Of a stretch of DNA of 17,885 nt, positions 6,268 through 12,315 are shown one piece after another. Each line of letters opens with the position of its first letter. Position 1 is the first letter of the stretch. A program made the position numbers and the translations under genes. The notes beneath the pieces are model-generated. The model saw only the letters and a program-made list of their open reading frames with translations, ran no database searches and had not been told where the DNA came from. The DNA comes from Pseudomonadota bacterium (GTDB taxonomy: Bacteria; Pseudomonadota; Alphaproteobacteria; Caulobacterales; Caulobacteraceae). Location: contig JAEYTA010000159.1 in assembly GCA_023434265.1 (NCBI GenBank), positions 1 through 17,885 of the forward strand, read 5' to 3'.

Positions 6268-7124
6268 CATACGCCGCCGAGGATTCCCTCGACGGGGCCG
6301 GCGTGCGCCGGGTCCGGGGCCGTGGAGGCCTTGCGCGTGTCCTGCCGCCGCGGCAGCCGCCACACCTGGCCGGGCTGGAAGCGGCGGCCGTCCCAGGCGA
6401 TGGCGGTGACCACGATCTCTCCCGCGTCCCATTCGATCTGGTTGAAGCTCGGCGGCGCGCCGCGCTCGCGGTGGGAAAGGGTGCCGCACCCGACCGCGTA
6501 GGAGCAGTGGTCCCCGAGCTGGATGGGCAGGGCGAAGGGCACGTGCACATGGCCGGTCGCGATCAGATCCACTCCCGCCTCGGCGAAGATCAAGGCGGCG
6601 GCGTCGCCGCGCTTCACCTCGCCGGTCATCGGGGCGCCGATCATCTCGACCAGCGGATGGTGGCAGGCCAGCACCCGCAGGGCGCCGGCCGGGGCCTGGC
6701 GCAGGGCGGCGGCGGCCTTGCGGGTCTGGTCGAGGTCGATGACCCCCTTGGACCAGTTCAGCCGCGCCTGCCAGCCGCGGGCCGTGACCACGCCGCGGAC
6801 CATGACCTTTTCGCTGAGGAACTGGTGGTCGTGGGCGGGGTGGCCGATCGCCTTCTCGAAGGCGCGCCATGGCGCGAAAAGGCGAGCGAAAAGGCTGAAA
6901 TAGGGAACGTCGTGATTGCCGACGATTACGAACGTCGGCTCCGGCATCCGGCCGATCCAGTCCCCGGCGGCGGCGAACTCGTCGGGCAGCCCCTTCTGGG
7001 TGACGTCGCCGGTGATCAGGATCAGGTCCGCCGGCGTGGCGTGGGCGTAGTCCAGCGCGGCGGCGCAGGCGTGCCGGTGCTCGCGGCCGAAATGCACGTC
7101 GGAAAACTGCAGGATACGCCCCAC
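6267..7124 (-). CDS. calcineurin-like metallophosphoesterase
   Basis: The 285-residue protein has all five metallophosphoesterase motifs: D9-x-H11 (FSDVHFG), G39-D40 (ITGDVTQ), G69-N70-H71-D72 (VGNHD), a CHHP histidine block and the GHVH ending motif. These bind the dinuclear metal centre and place it with the 3',5'-cAMP phosphodiesterase/UDP-diacylglucosamine pyrophosphatase-like branch; the exact substrate is unknown. The start is a GTG at 7124 whose first base is the last base of the upstream lipid kinase stop (TAGTG), with GAGG about 10 nt upstream. Tight coupling to a lipid kinase suggests a role in phospholipid or phosphorylated-lipid turnover, but that is inference from context. The C-terminal ~25 residues are likely disordered. 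Confidence 0.88.
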   Translation of the reverse strand: MGRILQFSDVHFGREHRHACAAALDYAHATPADLILITGDVTQKGLPDEFAAAGDWIGRMPEPTFVIVGNHDVPYFSLFARLFAPWRAFEKAIGHPAHDHQFLSEKVMVRGVVTARGWQARLNWSKGVIDLDQTRKAAAALRQAPAGALRVLACHHPLVEMIGAPMTGEVKRGDAAALIFAEAGVDLIATGHVHVPFALPIQLGDHCSYAVGCGTLSHRERGAPPSFNQIEWDAGEIVVTAIAWDGRRFQPGQVWRLPRRQDTRKASTAPDPAHAGPVEGILGGV

Positions 7125-8092
7125 TAGACGCTGTCCTCGGCCGCCGCCGGGATCGGCGCCAGCGCCCGGAAGGCCTCGGGCAGGAAGCGGACGCCGGCCT
7201 CGTGGTGCAGGAGCATGGGTTCGCCGTCGATCACCGCCGGGATGCGCGACCGGGCCCGCAGCCGCACGCGGCGCGTCGGCCGCGTGGTCACGGCGGGGTC
7301 CAGCCGCCAGTCGTCGAACAGGGCGTGCGCGGCCAGGCGGAAGGCCTCGCCGGCGTCGGCGGGGTTCATGGCCGCCGCTTCCAGGCCGGTGTCCTCGTCC
7401 ATGGCCTTGGAGATCATCGGACTGATCAGCACCAGCGCCTCGGCCCGCCGCTCCGGCTGGTTGTCGAGGCCGTAACGCAGCCGGCCGGTGAAGGCGCGCT
7501 TCAGGGCCCGACGGGCGTAGAGCCACGCCAGCCGCAGCCGACGCAGTCGGATGGCTTCGCGCGCCGGCGCCCACAGGGCGGGCGCGCCGAAGACGGCGGC
7601 GCAGAAGAAGGCGCGGCGCACGTCCCCGTCCATGACTTCGCCGCCGGCCACGGGATGGGCCGCGCCTTCCTCCAGCGAGACCTTCAGGGCCGCCTTCCAG
7701 TCGCTCGATCCATAAAGCGCCCTGGGCAGCATGTTCATGGTTCCACCCGGCAGGGGCGCGACGAGGGGGCCGTCGGGGCCGGCGCGCGAGGCGACCGTCC
7801 CGGCGGTGCCGTCCCCGGCGAGCACGAACAGGGCGTCGGGCTTCTCGTCCAGCGCGGCCTGGATCTGCGCGTCGAAGGCGCCCGGCTCGAGCAACACCAC
7901 CGTGGTCTCGCAGGCGTAGCGCGACAGGATCTCCAGCGCCTCGTCCGCCGCCCCCGGACCGACGCTGCCGGAAAGCGGATTGATCAGCATGATCGCCCGG
8001 GCCAGCCGGACGTGCGAGGTGAGCTCGCAGGTCTCCGCTTGCGGGTCCGCGGCGTCCGCGGGCCGGGGAACCGTGGCCGTTGTGTCGTTCAT
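7124..8092 (-). CDS. diacylglycerol kinase (DAGKc/YegS-like) family lipid kinase
   Basis: The 322-residue protein matches the diacylglycerol/sphingosine kinase catalytic domain: strand 1 AIMLINPLSGS (33-43), the nucleotide loop LAGDGTAGTVAS (91-102, family GGDGT) and PLPGGTMNMLPRALYG (113-128, family GGTxNDFA). It probably phosphorylates a lipid with ATP. The GTMNM variant replaces the usual Asp of GTxND, as I recall in an alphaproteobacterial subfamily. The ATG at 8092 is kept because a later Met (8092 minus 102 nt) would remove strand 1. There is no properly spaced ribosome site; an exact EcfG-type promoter ends 8 bp upstream, which implies a leaderless or near-leaderless mRNA. The stop overlaps the start of the metallophosphoesterase, so the pair forms an operon. 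Confidence 0.85.
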   Translation of the reverse strand: MNDTTATVPRPADAADPQAETCELTSHVRLARAIMLINPLSGSVGPGAADEALEILSRYACETTVVLLEPGAFDAQIQAALDEKPDALFVLAGDGTAGTVASRAGPDGPLVAPLPGGTMNMLPRALYGSSDWKAALKVSLEEGAAHPVAGGEVMDGDVRRAFFCAAVFGAPALWAPAREAIRLRRLRLAWLYARRALKRAFTGRLRYGLDNQPERRAEALVLISPMISKAMDEDTGLEAAAMNPADAGEAFRLAAHALFDDWRLDPAVTTRPTRRVRLRARSRIPAVIDGEPMLLHHEAGVRFLPEAFRALAPIPAAAEDSV

Positions 8093-8100
8093 CCCGCCCG

Positions 8101-8126
8101 AACGTCCCGCGCCGGACCGATGTTCC
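8101..8126 (-). promoter_or_regulatory. EcfG/SigT-type general stress promoter upstream of the lipid kinase
   Basis: On the minus strand, GGAAC (8126-8122), a 17-bp spacer and CGTT (8104-8101) match the EcfG consensus exactly. The -10 element is only 8 bp from the kinase ATG (8092), so the expected transcription start falls at or within a few bases of the start codon. Confidence 0.75.
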
Positions 8127-8132
8127 GGCGCG
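8108..8132 (-). repeat. 9-bp inverted repeat between the Ala-rich protein gene and the kinase gene
   Basis: CGCGCCGGA (8108-8116) and TCCGGCGCG (8124-8132) are perfect arms around a 7-nt loop. No T-run follows, so it is at best a weak terminator for the upstream gene. It overlaps the EcfG-type promoter spacer and -35 element. Confidence 0.5.
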
Positions 8133-8146
8133 GAGGGCGGCCGGCG

Positions 8147-8485
8147 CTACTTCTTGAGTTCCTCGGCGGCGGCGGCCGCGCCGGCCTGGGCGGCGTCGCC
8201 GGCCTTGTCCGCGGCCGCGCCGGCGGCGTCGGCGGCGTCCTCGGCGACCCGCGGAGCCTCGCCGCGGACCTTGGACATGGCGGCGGCGATCCAGCCGTCC
8301 ATGATCGCGCCGCCCCCGGCGAGGGACTTCTCCTTGATCCCCAGGCCCGCCGTGAGCACGCCGAACACGGCCAGCAGCGTCACCAGGACGCTCACCACCG
8401 GATTGCCGCGGCGGCGCTTCGGCCGGGCCCAGACCGGGCTGTGATCACCATCGTCCGCCATGCGGACGGGTTCGGAAAAACGCAT
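8147..8485 (-). CDS. unknown single-TM protein with Ala-rich amphipathic tail
   Basis: A 112-residue protein I do not recognise. Residues 1-30 are polar and basic with PKRRRGN just before one membrane segment, PVVSVLVTLLAVFGVLTAGL (about 31-50). After a short region with SLAGGGAIMDGW, the C-terminal ~45 residues are a nearly uninterrupted Ala-rich helix with regularly placed acidic and Lys residues (AADAAGAAADKAGDAAQAG), ending AEELKK. The pattern suggests an inner-membrane protein with a periplasmic amphipathic helix, reminiscent of LEA or apolipoprotein repeats. The start at 8485 has a GGGGGG-type ribosome site; the ATG at 8461 is an alternative. It is divergent from the glycine-zipper lipoprotein and lies 54 bp upstream of the lipid kinase on the same strand. 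Confidence 0.65.
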   Translation of the reverse strand: MRFSEPVRMADDGDHSPVWARPKRRRGNPVVSVLVTLLAVFGVLTAGLGIKEKSLAGGGAIMDGWIAAAMSKVRGEAPRVAEDAADAAGAAADKAGDAAQAGAAAAAEELKK

Positions 8486-8507
8486 ACGAAACCCCCCGAA
8501 TTCACCC

Positions 8508-8514
8508 CGAATCG
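8508..8514. promoter_or_regulatory. GANTC site with GcrA-like context
   Basis: CGAATCG, whose reverse complement CGATTCG fits the YGAKTCG motif described for CcrM-methylated GcrA sites in Caulobacter. It lies 23-29 bp upstream of the start of the Ala-rich membrane protein gene. One short site may be chance. Confidence 0.25.
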
Positions 8515-8580
8515 CCGGGATCGCGCCTTCGCGCGCCCGGATGCAGGGCCGAACGCCGGCCCGACCTGCAGCATAGCGGA

Positions 8581-8605
8581 GGAACCGCAACGCTTATCCA
8601 GCGTT
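8581..8605 (+). promoter_or_regulatory. EcfG/SigT-type general stress promoter upstream of the glycine-zipper lipoprotein
   Basis: GGAAC at 8581-8585, 16-bp spacer, CGTT at 8602-8605: exact consensus. Transcription would begin near 8613, leaving about 30 nt before the ATG at 8644. Spacer and -10 also contain a perfect inverted repeat (AACGCT 8589-8594 / AGCGTT 8600-8605), which could be a second regulator's site or coincidence. Confidence 0.8.
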
Positions 8606-8643
8606 CTCACCCACGGGGCGAAACCCGGACGAAGGATTTCAGC

Positions 8644-8988
8644 ATGAAAAAGGCGATCATCGCGATTGCGGGCGCGGGCCTCATGGCCACGGCGTGCGCC
8701 AGCGACCCGTACTACGGCGGCACCAACGAAACGGTGCGCCAAGGCGCCATCGGGGCCGGCATCGGCGCGGTGGCCGGCGCCATCATCGGCAACAACACCG
8801 GCAGCGGCAACGCGGCGACCGGGGCCGCCATCGGCGCCGTGGTCGGCGGCGCGGCCGGCGCCATCCGCGGTTCGCAGCAGGATCGCGCCAACCAGCAGCG
8901 CTATCGGGATAGCCAGGGCCGGTACTACTATTGCTACGATAACCGGCAGGACGAGTGCTACTGGGAGAACGGTCAGCGGCGCTGGTAA
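8644..8988 (+). CDS. glycine-zipper outer-membrane lipoprotein (17-kDa antigen/SlyB-like)
   Basis: A 114-residue exported protein. MKKAIIAIAGAGLMATAC is a lipoprotein signal with the lipidated Cys at residue 18. Residues about 35-78 are a glycine zipper (GAIGAGIGAVAGAIIG, then GAAIGAVVGGAAGAIRG), which forms a helical hairpin in membranes. The C-terminus is Tyr- and Arg-rich with two Cys (YYYCYDNRQDECYW), a pattern seen in small RcnB/17-kDa-antigen-like lipoproteins. A GAAGGA ribosome site precedes the ATG. It lies behind an exact EcfG-type promoter and 74 bp before an OmpA-like lipoprotein gene, so a stress-induced outer-membrane stabilising role is plausible but inferred. Confidence 0.85.
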   Translation: MKKAIIAIAGAGLMATACASDPYYGGTNETVRQGAIGAGIGAVAGAIIGNNTGSGNAATGAAIGAVVGGAAGAIRGSQQDRANQQRYRDSQGRYYYCYDNRQDECYWENGQRRW

Positions 8989-9009
8989 CGCCACCGGCGG
9001 GAAGAACAG

Positions 9010-9038
9010 AGGGCGGTTCGCTGACGGCGGGCCGCCCT
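9010..9038 (+). terminator. weak hairpin between the two lipoprotein genes
   Basis: AGGGCGG (9010-9016) can pair with CCGCCCT (9032-9038) around a 15-nt loop, followed by only two further T residues. It could partially terminate or set the ratio of the two lipoproteins rather than fully separate them. Confidence 0.3.
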
Positions 9039-9062
9039 TTCCATGGGAGAGGGGACGACAGG

Positions 9063-9506
9063 ATGCGCAAGCTGGCGCTGGCGGGGCTGGCCGCGACGGT
9101 CGTGGCGGGATGCGGGCTGGCGCGCGGCGTCGACCGCCACGAGCTGGTCGCGGAGCCGACCGCCTGCGCGCCGCAGCGGTTCGAGGTCTATTTCGCCGAG
9201 GGCGAGGCCCAACTGACCCATCCCGCGCTGCAGGCCATCGGCCTGACCGCCACCCAGCTGCAGGGTTGCGACATCCGCCGGGTGCAGGTCGTCGGCCTGG
9301 CCGACCCCAGCGGCGGGGTGGACGCCAATTTCGAGCTGTCGGAGCGGCGCGCCCTGGCCGTGACCGAGGCGCTGACGGCCGCCGGCTGGCCGGCGCCGGC
9401 CTTCGAGATCGGGGCGGCGGGGGAGTCGGGCGCGACCACCCCCGGCGGCGCCGTGCAGCCCATGCGGCGGCGAACCGAAGTCCTCGTCGACGCCGCGCCC
9501 CGGTGA
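9063..9506 (+). CDS. OmpA-family (peptidoglycan-binding) lipoprotein
   Basis: A 147-residue protein with a lipoprotein signal ending VVAGC (Cys17) and a single OmpA-like C-terminal domain. Recognisable elements are the first strand FEVYFAEGEAQLT, the GLADPSG turn that replaces the canonical GHTDxxG, ELSERRALAVTEAL (the diaminopimelate-contact helix) and the closing RRRTEVLV strand. Such domains bind murein and tie the outer membrane to the wall. The His-Thr of the usual GHTD is changed to Leu-Ala, so binding may differ. I chose the ATG at 9063 for its signal peptide and the GAGAGGGG purine run upstream. It follows the glycine-zipper gene and is probably at least partly co-transcribed from the stress promoter. 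Confidence 0.8.
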   Translation: MRKLALAGLAATVVAGCGLARGVDRHELVAEPTACAPQRFEVYFAEGEAQLTHPALQAIGLTATQLQGCDIRRVQVVGLADPSGGVDANFELSERRALAVTEALTAAGWPAPAFEIGAAGESGATTPGGAVQPMRRRTEVLVDAAPR

Positions 9507-9583
9507 GGCGACGCGCCGCTGCCGTCCGCGCGTGACGGAGGCGGCGGCCAGCGGCTAAGGTCCCGGCCTTCGCGAGGGACGCC

Positions 9584-11767
9584 GTGCGCCTGTTGATCCG
9601 CCTTCTCTGCCTGCTGTTCGCCCTGCTGCCCGGCGTCGCCGCCGCCCAGGGCGCGGACACGACCGGCCTGCGGCGCACAGAGCGGATCGAGGCCGAGCTG
9701 GTGGCCATGAGCCGCTGGGCCGCGCCCGGCTCGACCGCCGTGGTGGCCGTGCGGCAGGACATCGAGCCGGGCTGGCACACCTACTGGCGCAATCCCGGCG
9801 ACTCCGGCGGCGCGACCACCCTGTCCTGGCGCCTGCCCGAGGGCGCGCGCGCCGGCGACATCGTCTGGCCCCTCCCCAGCCGCCAGCGGCTGCAGGGGCT
9901 GGTCAACTACGGCTACGAGGGCGTGGTCTACCTGCCTGTTCCGGTGGAGATTCCGGCCGCGGCCCGGCCGGGGTCCGTCCTGCCCCTGCGGGTCGAGGCC
10001 CTGTTCTTCGTGTGCAGCGACGAGATGTGCGTTCCGGAGACGCTGGACCTGCGGCTGGATCTGCCGGTGCGCGAGGGCGCCGCGCCGCCCGATCCGGCGC
10101 ACGGCGCGGCGATCCGGCGCGTGCTGGCTGAGGCCCCGGCTCCGGCGCAGATCGAGGCGCGGGCGCGGGCGGAGAACGGGGTGATCACCCTCACCGCCGT
10201 CGGCGGCCCCCTCGCCGGCCGCGACCCGGGGCCCAGCTACTTCTTCCCGTTCGAGGGCGGGGTGATCGACCACGCCGCGCCGCAGACCGGCGCCTGGGGC
10301 CCGCGGGGGCTGACCCTCGTGCTCAGTGCGGGCGCCAAGGCCCAAGGGGGATCGACAGGGCCGCTGGAAGGGGTGCTGGCCACCTCGCTGGGCGCCTTCG
10401 AGATCCGGGCGGAGCCGGGCCGCGACCTGGCCGGCGCGCGGGGGTCGGGCGACCTCGCGCCGATGCCCGACGCCACGGGGGGCGGGCCGGAGGGCGAGTC
10501 CGGATGGACCGCCTTCCTGCAGGCGGCGCTGTTCGCCCTCGTCGGGGGCCTGATCCTCAACCTCATGCCCTGCGTGTTCCCGATCCTGGCCATGAAGGCG
10601 GCGGCCCTGAGCGCGGCGGCGCACGATCCGGGGCGGGCGCGCCGCGACGGGCTGGCCTTCCTCGCCGGCGTGCTGACCACCTTCGTGGGGCTGGCCGGCG
10701 TCCTGCTGGTCCTGCGCGCCGGAGGCGAGGCGGTCGGCTGGGGCTTCCAGCTGCAGTCGCCGGCGGTGATCGCGAGCCTGTCCCTGCTGATGCTGGCGGT
10801 GGCGCTGAACCTGTCCGGCGTCTTCCACGTCGGCGCCGGGTTGCAGGGGGCGGGCTCGGGACCGCTGGCGCGGCTGCCGGGCGCGGCCGGCGCCTTCTTC
10901 ACCGGCATGCTGGCGGTGGTGGTGGCGGCGCCGTGCACGGCTCCGTTCATGGCCTTCGCGCTCGGGGCCGCCGTGCTGATGCCATGGCCGATGGCCTTGG
11001 TGGTGTTCCTGATGCTGGGCCTGGGCCTGGCCCTGCCGTTCGTGCTGGTCAGCCTGACGCCGCGCCTGCTGGCGCGCCTGCCGCGACCGGGCCCGTGGAT
11101 GGAACGGCTGAAGGGGCTGCTGGCCTTCCCGATGTATGGGGCGGCCCTGTGGCTGGCCTGGGTGTTCAGCCGCCAGACCGGCGGCGAGGCGCTGGCGCTG
11201 CTGTTCGCGGCGGGCCTGACGCTGGCCGCAGGGCTCTGGCTGCTCGGCGGGGGACAGGCCGAGCGCGCGGCCGGGCGAAAAGGGACGCTGCACCTCGCGG
11301 CGGGCGCCGCCCTGCTCGTTCTCGCCGTCGTCGCGATGATCGCCGCCGTGCGACTGCCCGCCGGAGCCTCGTCGATCGAGGCCGCGGGGCCCGGTCCGGC
11401 CGCCCGGCCCTGGTCGCCCGAGGCGGTGGCGGCGGCGCGGGCGGAGGGCCGGCCGGTGCTGGTCAACTTCACCGCCGACTGGTGCGTGACCTGCAAGATC
11501 AACGAACGGGCGGCGCTGTCGTCGCCGGCCGCGCAACGCGCGCTGGAGGAGGCGAACGCCGTCTATCTGGTCGGGGACTGGACGCGTCGCGACGACGCCA
11601 TCACCGCCGAGCTGCGCCGGCACGGGCGCTCCGGCGTGCCGCTGTACCTGCTCTATGCGCCGGGAACGACGGAGCCCCGCATCCTGCCGCAGCTTCTGAC
11701 CGAAGGGTCGGTGATCGCCGCCCTGCGGGAGGCGAGGGTCACACCGGCGGCTGCGGCGGCGCGGTGA
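9584..11767 (+). CDS. dsbD: DsbD/ScsB-like thiol:disulfide interchange protein
   Basis: A 727-residue protein carrying electrons from cytoplasmic thioredoxin across the inner membrane to periplasmic thiol proteins. After a signal peptide (cleavage near AAAQG) the N-terminal periplasmic domain has the cysteine pair C144-SDEM-C149 (VCSDEMCVPE). The central membrane domain starts near residue 305, with about eight helices and the redox Cys C330 (NLMPCVFPILAMKA) and C451 (AAPCTAPFMAF). The C-terminal thioredoxin-like domain carries C634-V-T-C637 (ADWCVTCK). All three redox pairs are intact. The extended N-domain with a CxxxxC followed by PE is closer to ScsB/DsbC-domain relatives than to E. coli nDsbD. 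Start is GTG at 9584 with GAGGGA upstream. The 3' end overlaps a convergent gene by 29 bp. Confidence 0.93.
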   Translation: MRLLIRLLCLLFALLPGVAAAQGADTTGLRRTERIEAELVAMSRWAAPGSTAVVAVRQDIEPGWHTYWRNPGDSGGATTLSWRLPEGARAGDIVWPLPSRQRLQGLVNYGYEGVVYLPVPVEIPAAARPGSVLPLRVEALFFVCSDEMCVPETLDLRLDLPVREGAAPPDPAHGAAIRRVLAEAPAPAQIEARARAENGVITLTAVGGPLAGRDPGPSYFFPFEGGVIDHAAPQTGAWGPRGLTLVLSAGAKAQGGSTGPLEGVLATSLGAFEIRAEPGRDLAGARGSGDLAPMPDATGGGPEGESGWTAFLQAALFALVGGLILNLMPCVFPILAMKAAALSAAAHDPGRARRDGLAFLAGVLTTFVGLAGVLLVLRAGGEAVGWGFQLQSPAVIASLSLLMLAVALNLSGVFHVGAGLQGAGSGPLARLPGAAGAFFTGMLAVVVAAPCTAPFMAFALGAAVLMPWPMALVVFLMLGLGLALPFVLVSLTPRLLARLPRPGPWMERLKGLLAFPMYGAALWLAWVFSRQTGGEALALLFAAGLTLAAGLWLLGGGQAERAAGRKGTLHLAAGAALLVLAVVAMIAAVRLPAGASSIEAAGPGPAARPWSPEAVAAARAEGRPVLVNFTADWCVTCKINERAALSSPAAQRALEEANAVYLVGDWTRRDDAITAELRRHGRSGVPLYLLYAPGTTEPRILPQLLTEGSVIAALREARVTPAAAAAR

Positions 11768-12215
11768 TCACCTCGACGTTGTCGTTGAGCAGGTAGGCCA
11801 GTTCGTCCAGCGCGACGCGGCGCTCGGGCGCGCTGGCGGCCGCGGCCACGGCGTCGAGACGTTTCGGCATGTCCTCGGCGATGCCGCGCAGGATGCATTT
11901 CAGATCGCCGTCCGTGCCGCGCTCCTTGAGGACCAGATGGCCCTGCATGTCGAGGGCGGCGAGCTCCGTCGCGCGGGCGCGGAAGGCGGTGAACTCCGGA
12001 CCGGCCGCGAAGCCGTCGTGCTCGGCGAGGCCGGCGGCCATCCAGTCGCGGACGACGCCGTGGAGCGCGCCCGACCGGGCGACGATATCCGCGAACAATG
12101 GCTCCGCGGCCACCGACACGGGCGCGTCGGCCGGGGCCGGCGGCGCGGCGGCGGCCATGGCCACGTTCGGGTCGGTGAGGAGGAGGGAGACGGCCAGGGC
12201 GACGCCGCAGGTCAT
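11739..12215 (-). CDS. exported protein of unknown function, 158 aa
   Basis: I do not recognise a family. The start at 12215 gives a hydrophobic N-terminus (MTCGVALAVSLLL, then a likely cleavage after VAMA) followed by an Ala/Pro-rich linker of about 18 residues, consistent with a secreted or periplasmic protein. The mature part is mostly helical with a single Cys in GDLKCILRGIAEDM and ends EVITAPPQPPV. GAGG six bases before the ATG supports this start; the frame is open upstream but the upstream residues are basic and not signal-like. The final 29 bp overlap the 3' end of the thiol reductase gene on the other strand. It is divergent from pgi, with a 100-bp shared control region. Confidence 0.65.
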   Translation of the reverse strand: MTCGVALAVSLLLTDPNVAMAAAAPPAPADAPVSVAAEPLFADIVARSGALHGVVRDWMAAGLAEHDGFAAGPEFTAFRARATELAALDMQGHLVLKERGTDGDLKCILRGIAEDMPKRLDAVAAAASAPERRVALDELAYLLNDNVEVITAPPQPPV

Positions 12216-12315
12216 GGCGAACCTCGTTTGTGAGGCCGAATCGCGGATTCGGCGTTGAACCGGCTTACGCCCCACCCGTAAACGGGGGTTTACCCTCCTC
12301 CCGCAGAGTTCGCCC
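12216..12315. promoter_or_regulatory. divergent control region between the unknown exported protein and pgi
   Basis: Two palindromes stand out. The first has arms GCCGAATC (12235-12242) and GATTCGGC (12246-12253) around 3 nt, embedding two GANTC sites, one in the GcrA-like context CGAATCG. The second is GTAAACGGGGGTTTAC (12278-12293), an operator-like inverted repeat 22 bp before the pgi ATG; its right half lies in GGGTTTACCC, a decamer also present upstream of the M23 peptidase. No strong -35/-10 pair was found. Confidence 0.5.

Noticed and set aside
8589..8605. AACGCT/AGCGTT inverted repeat as an independent operator
   Set aside because: It coincides with the spacer and -10 of the EcfG-type promoter, so the CGTT part is already explained; recorded only as a remark there.
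9188..11623. 811-residue minus-strand open frame opposite dsbD
   Set aside because: The product is a low-complexity Gln/Arg/Gly/His string with no domain; dsbD on the plus strand has every catalytic motif.
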